Origin: Ruminococcus sp.
Lineage (GTDB): Bacteria; Bacillota; Clostridia; Oscillospirales; Ruminococcaceae
Length of the DNA stretch: 33,543 nt
Reading direction: 5' to 3'
Assembly (NCBI GenBank): GCA_017622925.1
Contig: JAGAQC010000044.1
Coordinates: 1-33,543, forward strand
In this document: piece by piece, positions 8,338 through 17,329 of the stretch
How the letters are laid out: every line of letters starts with the position of its first letter
How positions within the stretch are numbered: the first letter of the stretch is position 1
Made by a program: the position numbers and the translations under genes
Notes under the pieces: generated by a model
What the model saw: the letters and a program-made list of their open reading frames with translations, nothing else
Told to the model about the DNA's origin: nothing
Database searches by the model: none

Positions 8338-10416
8338 ATGGCAAGAGATTGTTCACTTGAAAATACAAGAAATATCGGTATCATGGCTCACATCGATGCC
8401 GGTAAAACTACTACCACAGAGCGTATCCTTTTCTACACCGGCGTAAACCATAAGATCGGTGAAACTCACGAAGGTTCCGCTACTATGGACTGGATGGAGC
8501 AGGAGCAGGAGAGAGGTATCACAATTACTTCCGCTGCTACTACATGCTATTGGGCAGGTCACAGACTGAATATCATCGACACTCCCGGACACGTTGACTT
8601 TACCGTTGAGGTAGAGCGTTCGCTCCGTGTTCTCGACGGTTCAGTTACGGTTCTCTGCGCAAAGGGCGGTGTAGAGCCTCAGTCCGAAACAGTTTGGAGA
8701 CAGGCTGATAACTACAAAGTACCCCGTATGGCTTATGTAAATAAGATGGACATTATGGGTGCGGACTTCTACCATGTTGTTGACATGATGAAGGACAGAC
8801 TTAAATGTAACGCCGTTCCGATCCAGCTTCCTATCGGCGCTGAGGACGAGTTCAAGGGCATCATCGACCTTGTTGAAATGAAGGCTTACATTTATTACGA
8901 TGACCTCGGAAAGGATATCCGTGTTGAGGAAATCCCCGAGGATATGAAGGAAAAGGCTCAGCAGTACCATGACGATATGGTAGAGCATGTTGCAGAGCAG
9001 GACGAAGAGCTTATGATGAAGTATCTTGACGGCGAGGAGCTGACTCAGGACGAGATCAAGAAGTGCATTCGTTCCGCTACTATCGCTAACCATATGGTTC
9101 CCGTTACATGCGGTACTTCCTACAAGAACAAGGGCGTTCAGAAGCTTCTCGATGCTATTATCGACTATATGCCTTCTCCCCTTGACGTTCCCGCTATCAA
9201 GGGCGTAAACCCCGATACCGACGAGGAGGTTGAGAGACCTTCTTCCGACGAAGAGCCGTTCGCAGCTCTCGCATTCAAGATCGCTACCGATCCTTTCGTA
9301 GGAAAGCTTGCGTTCTTCCGTGTGTACTCGGGCGTTATCAATCAGGGCGATTCCGTTCTCAACGCTACAAAGGACAGCCGTGAGCGTTTCGGACGTATCG
9401 TTCAGATGCACGCTAACCACAGAAAAGACCTCACCACAGTTTACGCAGGCGACATCGCCGCTGCTGTTGGTCTTAAAAATACTACTACAGGTGACACTCT
9501 CTGTGACGAAAAGCACCCTGTAATTCTCGAATCTATGGAATTCCCCGAGCCTGTTATCCAGCTCGCTATCGAGCCTAAGACTAAGGCTGGTCAGGAGAAA
9601 ATGGGTATCGCCCTCGCAAAGCTTGCCGAGGAAGATCCTACCTTTAAGACATGGACTGACGAGGAAACAGGTCAGACTATCATCGCAGGTATGGGTGAGC
9701 TTCACCTCGATATCATCGTTGACCGTCTTCTCCGTGAGTTCAAGGTAGAGGCTAACGTTGGCGCACCTCAGGTTGCTTACAAGGAAACTATCAAGGGCAG
9801 CGCTGATATTGATTACAAGTACAAGAAGCAGTCAGGCGGTTCGGGTCAGTACGGTCACGTTAAGATCCGTGTTGAGCCTAACGAATCGGGCAAGGGCTAC
9901 GAGTTCAAGAATGCCGTTGTCGGCGGTTCTATCCCCAAGGAGTATATCCCCGCTGTTGACGCAGGTATTCAGGGCGCAATGAAGTCAGGTATCCTTGCAG
10001 GCTACGAAGTAGTTGACGTTAAGGTAGAGCTTTATGATGGTTCTTACCACGAAGTTGACTCCTCCGAAATGGCGTTCAAGATCGCAGGTTCGATCGCGTT
10101 CAAGGAAGCTCTCAAGCAGGCTAACGCTATCCTTATGGAGCCCGTCATGAAGGTTGCCGTTATTGTTCCCGACGACTATACAGGTACGGTTATCGGCGAT
10201 CTCAGCTCACGACGCGGACAGATTCAGGGTCAGGAGTCAAGAACAGGTTCTGTTCAGGTTGACGCTCTCGTTCCTCTGTCTGAGATGTTCGGCTATACCT
10301 CAGACCTCCGTTCCAACACACAGGGACGCGGTCAGTACACAATGGAGCCTCACAGCTATCAAGAAGTACCCAAGAGCATTGCCGAGAAGATCATGGCTTC
10401 ACGCGCTAAAAACTGA
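8338..10416 (+). CDS. fusA: translation elongation factor G
   Basis: 692 residues, the typical EF-G length. GTPase motifs are in order: AHIDAGKTT (residues 18-26), switch I with [20 protein letters not shown] and NKMD. Later come the domain II region, [10 protein letters not shown] in domain IV, and the [10 protein letters not shown] segment of domain V. It is the GTP-driven translocase of the ribosome in the cytosol. AGAGGAAG lies about seven bases before the ATG. There is only one copy in the window and no sign of a tetracycline-protection variant. Confidence 0.98.
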   Translation: MARDCSLENTRNIGIMAHIDAGKTTTTERILFYTGVNHKIGETHEGSATMDWMEQEQERGITITSAATTCYWAGHRLNIIDTPGHVDFTVEVERSLRVLDGSVTVLCAKGGVEPQSETVWRQADNYKVPRMAYVNKMDIMGADFYHVVDMMKDRLKCNAVPIQLPIGAEDEFKGIIDLVEMKAYIYYDDLGKDIRVEEIPEDMKEKAQQYHDDMVEHVAEQDEELMMKYLDGEELTQDEIKKCIRSATIANHMVPVTCGTSYKNKGVQKLLDAIIDYMPSPLDVPAIKGVNPDTDEEVERPSSDEEPFAALAFKIATDPFVGKLAFFRVYSGVINQGDSVLNATKDSRERFGRIVQMHANHRKDLTTVYAGDIAAAVGLKNTTTGDTLCDEKHPVILESMEFPEPVIQLAIEPKTKAGQEKMGIALAKLAEEDPTFKTWTDEETGQTIIAGMGELHLDIIVDRLLREFKVEANVGAPQVAYKETIKGSADIDYKYKKQSGGSGQYGHVKIRVEPNESGKGYEFKNAVVGGSIPKEYIPAVDAGIQGAMKSGILAGYEVVDVKVELYDGSYHEVDSSEMAFKIAGSIAFKEALKQANAILMEPVMKVAVIVPDDYTGTVIGDLSSRRGQIQGQESRTGSVQVDALVPLSEMFGYTSDLRSNTQGRGQYTMEPHSYQEVPKSIAEKIMASRAKN

Positions 10417-10463
10417 GTTTTTCTCGATTTTTCGGCAGAGAACAACTTATTTAATAAATTCTT

Positions 10464-10494
10464 GTGTTTTGGCGGAACTTTTTTTGCCAAAACA
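10464..10494. promoter_or_regulatory. 9-bp hairpin between fusA and the tuf promoter
   Basis: TGTTTTGGC and GCCAAAACA form a perfect stem around a loop that contains seven T bases. It ends two bases before the tuf -35 box. No T-run follows the stem, so it is a weak terminator at best; it could instead be a protein-binding site or limit read-through into tuf. Confidence 0.5.
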
Positions 10495-10495
10495 C

Positions 10496-10524
10496 TTGAA
10501 ATTTCCAAAATAATCTGTTATAAT
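10496..10524 (+). promoter_or_regulatory. sigma-A promoter of tuf
   Basis: TTGAAA (10496-10501), 17-base spacer, TATAAT (10519-10524). Two short leader stems follow: TATACAG-GCTTA-CTGTATA at 10527-10545 and CGATA-TTTTT-TATCG at 10547-10561. This would let EF-Tu be made in excess over the other str-cluster products. Confidence 0.8.
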
Positions 10525-10608
10525 GTATATACAGGCTTACTGTATACGATATTTTTTATCGCAGCGGTATAACAGATACACGAATTTTATTTAAGGAGGA
10601 TTTTTCCA

Positions 10609-11808
10609 ATGGCTAAGGCTAAATTTGAAAGAACCAAACCCCATGTAAACATTGGTACTATCGGACACGTTGACCACGGTAAGACAACTCTTACTGCTGC
10701 TATTACAAAGACTCTTGCTATGAAGGGTCAGGCTCAGTACGAGGCTTACGATATGATCGATAAGGCTCCTGAGGAGAGAGAGCGTGGTATCACGATCAAT
10801 ACAGCTCACGTTGAGTACGAGACAGACGCTCGTCACTATGCTCACGTTGACTGCCCCGGTCACGCTGACTACGTTAAGAACATGATCACAGGTGCTGCTC
10901 AGATGGACGGCGCTATCCTCGTTGTTGCTGCTTCTGACGGTCCTATGGCTCAGACAAGAGAGCATATCCTTCTCGCTCGTCAGGTTGGCGTTCCTGCAAT
11001 TGTTGTATTCATGAACAAGGCTGATCAGGTTGACGACGAAGAGCTTCTCGAACTCGTTGAAATGGATATCCGTGATCTTCTTTCTTCTTACGATTTCCCC
11101 GGCGATGATACTCCTATCATCAAGGGTTCTGCTCTGAAGGCTCTCGAAGCTCCCGATGATCTCAACGATCCTGCATACGCTCCTATCCTTGAGCTTATGG
11201 ACGCTGTTGACAACTATATCCCCAGCCCTGAGAGAGACGATGCTAAGCCTTTCCTTATGCCTATCGAGGACACTATGACTATCTCCGGCCGTGGTACTGT
11301 TGTTACAGGTAGAGTAGAGCGTGGACGTCTTAACGTAAACGAGCAGGTTGAGATCGTTGGTCTTTCCGACGAGAAGCAGACAACTGTTGTTACAGGTCTT
11401 GAAATGTTCAGAAAGACTCTTGACTTCTGTGAGGCTGGCGATAACGTTGGCGCACTTCTCCGTGGTATCACAAGAGATCAGGTTGAAAGAGGACAGGTTC
11501 TCTGCAAGCCCGGTTCGATTCACCCCCACACAAAGTTCTCAGGTCAGGTTTACGTTCTTAAGAAAGAAGAGGGCGGTCGTCATACTCCTTTCTTCAACAA
11601 CTACAGACCTCAGTTCTATTTCAGAACAACAGACGTTACAGGCGTAGTTACACTTCCTGCTGATAAGGAAATGTGCATGCCCGGCGATAACGTAGCTATG
11701 AACGTTGAGCTTATCACTCCTATCGCTATCGAAGAGGGACTCCGTTTCGCTATTCGTGAGGGCGGCAGAACAGTAGGTTCAGGCGTTGTTACAGCTATCA
11801 ATGAATAA
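10609..11808 (+). CDS. tuf: translation elongation factor Tu
   Basis: 399 residues; delivers aminoacyl-tRNA to the ribosome as a GTP complex. [10 protein letters not shown] (P-loop), [25 protein letters not shown] and NKAD are all present, followed by the beta-barrel domains with [13 protein letters not shown] and the C-terminal [14 protein letters not shown]-type end (here [14 protein letters not shown]). AGGAGG lies eight bases before the ATG. It has its own promoter and a strong terminator, so it can be a separate transcript as well as the last gene of the str cluster. Codon use is strongly biased, as expected for an abundant protein, and this leaves a long open antisense frame that is not a gene. 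Confidence 0.98.
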   Translation: MAKAKFERTKPHVNIGTIGHVDHGKTTLTAAITKTLAMKGQAQYEAYDMIDKAPEERERGITINTAHVEYETDARHYAHVDCPGHADYVKNMITGAAQMDGAILVVAASDGPMAQTREHILLARQVGVPAIVVFMNKADQVDDEELLELVEMDIRDLLSSYDFPGDDTPIIKGSALKALEAPDDLNDPAYAPILELMDAVDNYIPSPERDDAKPFLMPIEDTMTISGRGTVVTGRVERGRLNVNEQVEIVGLSDEKQTTVVTGLEMFRKTLDFCEAGDNVGALLRGITRDQVERGQVLCKPGSIHPHTKFSGQVYVLKKEEGGRHTPFFNNYRPQFYFRTTDVTGVVTLPADKEMCMPGDNVAMNVELITPIAIEEGLRFAIREGGRTVGSGVVTAINE

Positions 11809-11828
11809 TTAAAGCTTTAAGCTTATTA

Positions 11829-11858
11829 AAAATCCCGCTTTTTAAGCGGGATTTTTTT
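11829..11858 (+). terminator. intrinsic terminator of tuf
   Basis: AAAATCCCGCTT / AAGCGGGATTTT, a 12-bp stem with a TTT loop, runs directly into seven T bases 20 bases after the tuf stop codon. Confidence 0.92.
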
Positions 11859-11965
11859 ATGTATGCAGTCAAAGAAAAAAATAGTCGCACAATGCTGAGA
11901 CTTTCTTCATACGCTGATAACGAGCTTTTTTTAAGCTAAATTATACGTTTATTTTGTTGATAACC

Positions 11966-11991
11966 CACAAATTGATATCGCTGAATTTGTG
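11966..11991. promoter_or_regulatory. 8-bp inverted repeat upstream of the solute-binding gene
   Basis: CACAAATT and AATTTGTG are perfect inverted copies ten bases apart in the otherwise empty 310-base stretch between the tuf terminator and the lipoprotein gene. The size fits an operator for a dimeric repressor. I found no clear -35/-10 pair in this stretch. Confidence 0.3.
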
Positions 11992-12170
11992 CATGTATAC
12001 AAACTTTAAAAAATTTTTCAAAAATATTTGATCCTTTTTGCCTTTGCATAACAATAAATATATAGAACTACTCGAAAACTTTTAAAATGCCGAACGGCGC
12101 AGGAGTTTTGCGTCATGAAGCGTTTGGGGAAGTTTCCGTGGAGGTCAAATATATTAGAAAAGGTGATATT

Positions 12171-13616
12171 ATGAGAAAAATTTCATTAGCACTGTCCGTT
12201 TTGCTTTTGGCGGCTTCGGTTTCCTGTTCTTCTGTGGAAAAGGTAAAGCAGGAAAACGACGTCAACCAAAGCTCCGAACACATCGAGCAGGAGAAAAAAG
12301 AAGATGTTGTAATTACTATTGCTTTGGCAGTTGAACCCGAACCCGGTGAATTTGACAAATTCAATTCTGCCGATAACGGTTATCGCATCGAGTATGTTGC
12401 AAGTCATTCTCTCCTTGATGACAACGGCGATCCTCTGATGTACACAACAGAGGAATTTAATAAGCAGGACTTTGATATGTTGCAGAGGATAATCAATAAG
12501 GACGATATTGACATTGTTGGTGCGTTTTCATTCAGTAATCCGGCTTATTATGAGATACTCAAAAACAAGGGCGCGTTTGTCGATCTTTATGAGTTTATGA
12601 AGGACGATCCCGATGTGAACCCCGAACTGATGAACAAGCACGTTCTCGGACTATGTGAGAATGACGGGCATCTTTACGGTCTGCCATCTGCTTATAAAGT
12701 TCATACAATGATAGGAAAAAAGGAGTATGTGGGCGATAAGCAAAACTGGACGGTCGATGAATTTATCGAGCATTGGAACGCTATGCCCGATAACGCCACA
12801 ATAAGTGGGAGTCGTAATGCGGAAAATATTTATTATGATATCCTGAGATCTAACCTCACATCCTATGTTGACTATACAAAAGCGGAGGTTCATTTCGATT
12901 CGCCTGATTTCTGCAAATTGCTTGAATTTTGCGGAAGCTTTGAAAGCAATTACGGAGAAAAATCAGAACTTGATTACAATGCTCCTAATTTTATATCTAC
13001 ATATGATGTGACCGGTTTTAGCTCATCACTTTTTGCCTATGCCAACAGCGGTACTAATGAGACATTAGTTTCTCATATAAAAGACGGCGAATACACTCTG
13101 GTAGGGTATCCTGATTCTCAGGGACAGGGCGCATATATCAGCACAAGCGGTGAGTATTCGATATGCGCACATTCTTCGGAAGAAAAACAGCGTGCCGCAT
13201 GGGAATATCTCAGGCAGTTCTATACAGAGGAGTATCAGCAGGAGCATGTTGTACAGAAGTACGAACAATATATAGACGGTGAAAAAGTTGTCAGCTATTC
13301 GTCGGAAGGCGGATTTCTCATTAATAACAATGCCCGAAAAACGACGGCTGAAAGAATTTGTAACGGGGAATATTCTAACCCTACTTATGAAATCAAGGGC
13401 GAAATCTTTGAAACTCCGCTTCCTACTTTGGAGGACTGCGAATTTATCGAAAACTATGTTGATACAATAAACCGGATCGACACCGAATTAGACAGATCGC
13501 TATGGGAAATAATTGAGGAAGAAGTATTAGCATATCTCGGCGGAGGTCAGGATATTGACACGACTATTGATCTTATCCAAAACCGCGCTTCAATACTGGT
13601 AAGCGAAAAATCCTGA
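12171..13616 (+). CDS. extracellular solute-binding lipoprotein of an ABC importer (family 1 type)
   Basis: 481 residues. The N terminus MRKISLALSVLLLAASVSC is a lipoprotein signal with Cys19 as the probable anchor; the -3 to -1 residues SVS are not the ideal L-A-G but acceptable. The mature protein has the layout of large sugar-type solute-binding proteins: an early strand, DMLQRIINKDDIDIVGAF, then LYGLPSAYKVHTMIG and EKQRAAWEYLRQFYT, a common helix of the family. The ATG at 12171 is chosen because AAGGTGAT lies just upstream and the signal peptide begins there; an ATG at 12087 would add 28 residues before it. No permease or ATPase gene is nearby, so it must share membrane partners encoded elsewhere or act as a sensor protein. 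The ligand is unknown. Confidence 0.8.
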   Translation: MRKISLALSVLLLAASVSCSSVEKVKQENDVNQSSEHIEQEKKEDVVITIALAVEPEPGEFDKFNSADNGYRIEYVASHSLLDDNGDPLMYTTEEFNKQDFDMLQRIINKDDIDIVGAFSFSNPAYYEILKNKGAFVDLYEFMKDDPDVNPELMNKHVLGLCENDGHLYGLPSAYKVHTMIGKKEYVGDKQNWTVDEFIEHWNAMPDNATISGSRNAENIYYDILRSNLTSYVDYTKAEVHFDSPDFCKLLEFCGSFESNYGEKSELDYNAPNFISTYDVTGFSSSLFAYANSGTNETLVSHIKDGEYTLVGYPDSQGQGAYISTSGEYSICAHSSEEKQRAAWEYLRQFYTEEYQQEHVVQKYEQYIDGEKVVSYSSEGGFLINNNARKTTAERICNGEYSNPTYEIKGEIFETPLPTLEDCEFIENYVDTINRIDTELDRSLWEIIEEEVLAYLGGGQDIDTTIDLIQNRASILVSEKS

Positions 13617-13700
13617 GCAAACAGGGGTTTAGAGGAAGTATAAAAATCTCGCTTTTTCAGCGGTTGAATTGATTCAAATCAATTATAAAATTTTCCTGTG

Positions 13701-13729
13701 GAATATTTCGCCCAACTGTGCAAATAATA
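13701..13729 (+). promoter_or_regulatory. forespore (sigma-G/F-like) promoter of spoVT
   Basis: GAATA (13701-13705), 17 bases, AATAATA (13723-13729). This fits the sigma-G consensus GHATR-N17/18-CATWHTA at 5 of 5 and 6 of 7 positions, and spoVT is a sigma-G gene in Bacillus. The start codon lies 36 bases on. Chance matches are possible in AT-rich DNA. Confidence 0.5.
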
Positions 13730-13764
13730 ACACCGCAAGCAAATTTATATTGCGGAGGTCAATT

Positions 13765-14304
13765 ATGAAAGCAACAGGAATTGTTAGAAGAATAGACGAT
13801 CTTGGACGTGTAGTTATCCCCAAGGAGATAAGGCGCACCATGCGTATAAGAGAGGGCGACCCGCTTGAAATTTATACAAACAGCGAGGGCGAGGTCATTT
13901 TCAAGAAATATTCGGCTATAAGCGAAATGAGCGAAAATGCGGCGAACGTAGCCGACGTGATGTTCAAGACAGCCGGATGTCCCGTTATCGTTTTTGATAA
14001 GGATCATGTGGTAGCCTCAGCCGGTTTGCCAAAGAGAGAAGCGGCTGACCGCAAGGTATCGGCGCAGTTAGAGAGTATCATGGATAATCGCGGGCAGTAT
14101 TTCTGTCCCGACGGAAACGGCAATAACTTCTATCCTGCCGAGGGACTTGACAGAACGGCTGTAGCGGCAATGCCGATCATCAGCGGCGGCGACGTTTCGG
14201 GAGCTGTAGCGTTTATGACTACCGAGGGACAGACGGACGCTTCGGACTTGCAGAAAAGTCTTTTAACGGCTGCAACACGTTTTTTGGCGAAGCAGCTTGA
14301 ATAA
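13765..14304 (+). CDS. spoVT: SpoVT, AbrB-family forespore transcription regulator
   Basis: 179 residues, one more than Bacillus SpoVT. The first 50 residues, MKATGIVRRIDDLGRVVIP and then KEIRRTMRIREGDPLEIY, are the swapped-hairpin AbrB DNA-binding domain; residues about 60-178 form a GAF-like domain of the kind seen in SpoVT. It tunes sigma-G-dependent genes in the developing spore. The ATG at 13765 is chosen over an upstream ATG at 13669 because GGAGG lies seven bases before it and because the family always begins MKATGIVR. It is monocistronic, with a strong terminator behind. Confidence 0.93.
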   Translation: MKATGIVRRIDDLGRVVIPKEIRRTMRIREGDPLEIYTNSEGEVIFKKYSAISEMSENAANVADVMFKTAGCPVIVFDKDHVVASAGLPKREAADRKVSAQLESIMDNRGQYFCPDGNGNNFYPAEGLDRTAVAAMPIISGGDVSGAVAFMTTEGQTDASDLQKSLLTAATRFLAKQLE

Positions 14305-14305
14305 G

Positions 14306-14380
14306 GCAGCACCGCACAAAGACCGCCTGACGGCTTTGTACGGTGTTGCATAAAAAAGGGGGACAGCGTTCCCCCTTTTT
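14306..14380. terminator. double hairpin and bidirectional terminator between spoVT and aqpZ
   Basis: First hairpin 14306-14349: CACCG/CGGTG and ACAAAG/CTTTGT arms with an inner GCC-TGAC-GGC. Second hairpin 14353-14380: AAAAAGGGGG / CCCCCTTTTT around ACAGCGTT, with the T-run on both strands, so it can end transcription of spoVT and of aqpZ. The ACAGCGT loop region resembles the loops of the hairpins near 26450 and 148. Confidence 0.85.
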
Positions 14381-14402
14381 GTTTAGATATTATGCTTAGA
14401 TA

Positions 14403-15125
14403 TTACTTTTTCTTTTTCGGAGCTTCAAGACCGCTTTCGAGGTACAGGTGAACTCCTGCCGCAGCCGCCGCGCCGAGAAGCGGACCGACTATAAATACCC
14501 AAATACACGAAATGGGGTCGGAATTGCCGTCAATAGCAGCCATAATAGCAGGACCGATACTTCTTGCAGGGTTTACGGAAGTTCCCGTAAGACCGATTCC
14601 GAGAATATGAACAAGAGTAAGGGTAAAACCGATAACGATTCCGGCGAAAGAGCCGTGGTTAGCCTTGCGTGACGTAACGCCGAGGATAGTCATAACAAAA
14701 ATGAAAGTCAGGACAACTTCAACGATAAGTCCTGCCAAAGCGTTGTCGCCCACGCCGGCGAGACCGTTTGAACCGAATCCGCCGGTCTTATCCTCAACGT
14801 TTCCGAGACTGAAAATAGCCGCAAGAATGCCCGAGCCTGCAAAAGCTCCTGCGCACTGAGCGATTATGTAGCCGATGAAATCGCTGAATTTCATTCCGCC
14901 GCTGATAAGTACGCCGAGGGAGACCGCAGGGTTGATATGGCAGCCCGAGATATTTCCCACGCAGTACGCCATACCGACGATAACAAGACCGAACGCAAGA
15001 GCGGTGAGGATATATCCGCCGCCGCTTGCCGCATCGCAGCCGACCAGCATTGCCGTTCCGCAGCCGAGCGTAACAAGCACCATAGTGCCGATGAACTCAG
15101 CCACATACTTTTTGAAAGAATTCAT
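14403..15125 (-). CDS. aqpZ: AqpZ-type water channel (MIP family)
   Basis: 240 residues with six membrane segments and two half-helices bearing NPA at 65-67 and 185-187. The residues around the second NPA (TGTSVNPARS) and the probable narrow-filter residues His173, Thr182 and Arg188 match water-selective AqpZ rather than glycerol facilitators, which have NPARD and a Gly in place of the His. It sits in the cytoplasmic membrane and moves water during osmotic change. The start has GGAGG seven bases upstream. The C terminus ends in a run of four Lys. It is transcribed divergently from spoVAC and stands alone. Confidence 0.93.
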   Translation of the reverse strand: MNSFKKYVAEFIGTMVLVTLGCGTAMLVGCDAASGGGYILTALAFGLVIVGMAYCVGNISGCHINPAVSLGVLISGGMKFSDFIGYIIAQCAGAFAGSGILAAIFSLGNVEDKTGGFGSNGLAGVGDNALAGLIVEVVLTFIFVMTILGVTSRKANHGSFAGIVIGFTLTLVHILGIGLTGTSVNPARSIGPAIMAAIDGNSDPISCIWVFIVGPLLGAAAAAGVHLYLESGLEAPKKKK

Positions 15126-15175
15126 ATACTTTCCTCCGTTTTATTTTTTTGGAAATCATATTTCCTTATAAATTC

Positions 15176-15204
15176 ATTTTATCACAAATTGGTGAATATG
15201 TCAA
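15176..15204 (-). promoter_or_regulatory. sigma-A promoter of aqpZ
   Basis: On the minus strand TTGACA (15199-15204), 17 bases, TAAAAT (15176-15181), about 50 bases before the start codon. The -35 box is embedded in a cluster of AATAGTT words described separately. Confidence 0.8.
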
Positions 15205-15270
15205 TAGTTAGTAAATAGTTGAAATCCAACAATTATTTACATGAAATTTTGGCTATTTTCAACTATTGAA
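15202..15270. promoter_or_regulatory. inverted and direct AATAGTT(GAAA) repeats upstream of aqpZ
   Basis: AATAGTTGAAA at 15214-15224 has a perfect inverted copy TTTCAACTATT at 15257-15267; the latter is part of the palindrome TTCAA-CTA-TTGAA (15258-15270). A further CAATAGTT at 15202-15209 overlaps the aqpZ -35 box. The spacing of about 43 bases (four helical turns) between the two 11-mers fits cooperative binding of a regulator. Confidence 0.5.
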
Positions 15271-15350
15271 AGAATTGTTATATGTACTAACGCCGTTTAC
15301 AATTTGTGAGAATTTTGTTTTCTTACATTCTCTGTTAAAGTAGAAAGTAT

Positions 15351-15379
15351 GTATTATAAGACAATTTTTGCGTATACTA
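15351..15379 (+). promoter_or_regulatory. forespore-type promoter of spoVAC
   Basis: GTATT (15351-15355), 17 bases, TATACTA (15373-15379): 4 of 5 and 6 of 7 matches to the sigma-G consensus GHATR-N17/18-CATWHTA. Transcription would start about 15386, only a few bases before the ribosome site, so the leader would be very short. Confidence 0.5.
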
Positions 15380-15400
15380 AATTCAAAAGGAGGCGGTCTT

Positions 15401-15844
15401 ATGAATATTACACCGCAGGTTTACAGCGAAATGAGCAAAAGAGCCGAGCCGAAATCGAAAGCGGCAGTAAATATATCCTGCGCTTTTGCGGTCGGCGGGG
15501 GTATATGCGTGGTCGGACAGCTTATACGTTCAGTGTTTGAGTACGCAGGTTTTTCAACGGAAAATGCAGGAATATGGACTTCCGTGATACTTGTTGCGCT
15601 CAGTGCGTTTTTTACGGGACTTGGTTGGTACGAACGGCTTGCAAAGCATGCAGGCGCAGGAACGCTCGTTCCGATAACGGGATTTTCAAATGCCGTAAGT
15701 TCGTCGGCTGTTGAAGCCCAGTCTGAGGGACTGGTTCTTGGAGTAGGAACGAAAATTTTCAATATTGCAGGACCTGTAATTCTCTACGGCTGTACGGCTG
15801 CATTTCTCTACGGTATTATTTATTATATTGTTTCATTGTTTTAA
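15401..15844 (+). CDS. spoVAC: SpoVAC, spore dipicolinate-channel membrane protein
   Basis: 147 residues with about four membrane segments (25-45, 57-77, 88-102 region, 118-145). The motif AGAGTLVPITGFSNAVSSSA followed by SEGLVLGVGTKIF and NIAGPVILYG is characteristic of SpoVAC rather than SpoVAE. In Bacillus and clostridia it sits in the inner spore membrane and moves dipicolinic acid with SpoVAD and SpoVAE. I choose the ATG at 15401 because AGGAGG lies seven bases upstream; an upstream ATG at 15368 would add 11 residues before that site. Unusually there is no spoVAD or spoVAE next to it: a convergent hydrolase follows directly. Confidence 0.88.
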   Translation: MNITPQVYSEMSKRAEPKSKAAVNISCAFAVGGGICVVGQLIRSVFEYAGFSTENAGIWTSVILVALSAFFTGLGWYERLAKHAGAGTLVPITGFSNAVSSSAVEAQSEGLVLGVGTKIFNIAGPVILYGCTAAFLYGIIYYIVSLF

Positions 15845-15872
15845 GCCTAACATATGGCAGATAGCAAAAAAT

Positions 15873-15892
15873 GGGACGGCAGAAGCCGTCCC
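15873..15892 (-). terminator. terminator between spoVAC and the SGNH gene
   Basis: GGGACGGC-AGAA-GCCGTCCC, an 8-bp perfect stem. On the minus strand it is followed by ATTTTTTG, so it is a good terminator for the SGNH gene, whose stop is five bases away. On the plus strand the following GGATTTTA is weaker. Confidence 0.8.
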
Positions 15893-15897
15893 GGATT

Positions 15898-17235
15898 TTA
15901 CTTATTCATTAAATATTCTTTCAGCGAAGTGCCTTTTCCGCCTGTAAGAGAATACGCATAATATCCCAAGATAGCCGAAGCGTCCAAAGAATCTATGGCA
16001 TTGTCATTGTTAAGCTCGCACGCTTTCAGCTGTTCCGCTGAGATAGTGGTCGGCTGCTCCGTTATAAGCATAGCGAACTGAATGAGAACAAGATTAGCGT
16101 CCGTAGCGTCAATAGAGCCGTCGGCATTAACATCGCCGAGACAGTAAGTGCCTGCAACTTTTTTATACTCGTTCAAAGCGTAGGCAGGGTAGCTGTCGGC
16201 ATTGGTAAGTCCGTTAAAAGCCAAAGAAAGAAGTCCGCCGTCCTCACGGGTCTCGCCGAGAGTGTTGATAATTGTCGTGGCAATAGCGACGTGACCTGCC
16301 TGTGTGGGGTGAATATCGAGATTTTCCTGACCTGCCTGAACTTTAGTAAAGTACCAGCCGTACTTCTGCGAATTTTCGTCCGTAGACGAGAAATCAGTAA
16401 GAACGTCCGCTATTTCAACGCCCTCGACCTCTTTGATCTGAGCGGCATATTTTTCGGTAATGTTTTGGAAAAGCGTCTTGAACTGTATGTAAGCCGTGTG
16501 GTAAGCGCTTCCGTAGGCTGCTTTCACGGCTTCTTCATAGGACGCTTGCAGTTGGAGCGGATTGTAGACCGTCTGTAGAACTATTCTTGCGTCGGGATTG
16601 GCAGCCTTTATTTCAGAAACCATTTCGTTTATGTTGGGAATTATCTGCTTTGCGATGACCTGAGTACGATTTGCGCCGTTGGGATTTGCGTCGGTATAAG
16701 TGATATTTTGGTAGATATAGGTCAGGCGGTCGGTAAGCGCTCTTGCGTTTGAAAAGTTACCGGCAAAATTAATTAAAGCGTCCATATTGACGAACTCTTT
16801 TATTGACTGGAGCGTTGGATTTTCGGGAAGATCCTCGGCTGTTTTTCCGTCCATGAGCAGATTATTTTTTTCCGCAAATTCCAAAAGAGAAGAAGCTGCG
16901 AACTTTATCATATCGTTTGCGCCCGTGGAAATAATAACAATATCGCTGTCAGCAAGCTGAGCTTTCTGCTCGCTGTCGAAGTTGCGTATCTGCGCCAAAG
17001 TTTCGGCGGAATCGTATCCCGAAACGGCGTAGTTTTCCACAGAGCCGCCAAGATAGTCAGCTACGATCTGACCGTAGTTGTATTCCTCGTCTGAAAGTCC
17101 TGTTCCTGAAGCGATGCTGTCGCCGAGAACCGTGATGTTTACGCCGTCACCGTAGCTTTCTGCCGAAACAGGCAAAGCTGCCGCCGTTGAAAAAAGCAAT
17201 GCCGCTGAAAGAACAGCCGAAATAATTTTTTTCAT
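15898..17235 (-). CDS. secreted SGNH/GDSL-family esterase with C-terminal type I dockerin
   Basis: 445 residues. Signal peptide about 1-25 (MKKIISAVLSAALLFSTAA..VSAES). The SGNH fold begins with VLGDSIASG (catalytic Ser40), then STGANDM (block III Asn) and DIHPTQAGHVAIA (catalytic Asp-x-x-His region near 305). Residues about 366-434 are a dockerin with two calcium-loop repeats: GDVNADGSIDATDANLVL and ELNNDNAIDSLDASAIL. It is therefore exported and probably tethered to a cohesin scaffold; substrate could be acetyl groups on plant polysaccharide, but no specificity residue proves this. GGAGG lies six bases before the ATG. Two promoters precede it (see entries), and it is monocistronic. Confidence 0.9.
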   Translation of the reverse strand: MKKIISAVLSAALLFSTAAALPVSAESYGDGVNITVLGDSIASGTGLSDEEYNYGQIVADYLGGSVENYAVSGYDSAETLAQIRNFDSEQKAQLADSDIVIISTGANDMIKFAASSLLEFAEKNNLLMDGKTAEDLPENPTLQSIKEFVNMDALINFAGNFSNARALTDRLTYIYQNITYTDANPNGANRTQVIAKQIIPNINEMVSEIKAANPDARIVLQTVYNPLQLQASYEEAVKAAYGSAYHTAYIQFKTLFQNITEKYAAQIKEVEGVEIADVLTDFSSTDENSQKYGWYFTKVQAGQENLDIHPTQAGHVAIATTIINTLGETREDGGLLSLAFNGLTNADSYPAYALNEYKKVAGTYCLGDVNADGSIDATDANLVLIQFAMLITEQPTTISAEQLKACELNNDNAIDSLDASAILGYYAYSLTGGKGTSLKEYLMNK

Positions 17236-17329
17236 AATTATCCTCCAAATTTTATACGCTTAATATTTTGTGTGCAAAAGCTTTGGCGGTTTATCAATTA
17301 AATCAGGATCATGCCGTAGCTTTTATACT

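Noticed and set aside
8641-9705. 354-codon open frame on the minus strand inside fusA
   Set aside because: It is an antisense shadow: strong codon bias in the elongation-factor gene removes stops on the other strand. It has no ribosome site or recognisable domain.
10591-11529. 312-codon minus-strand frame inside tuf
   Set aside because: Same cause as in fusA; the plus-strand EF-Tu is beyond doubt and the antisense product resembles nothing.
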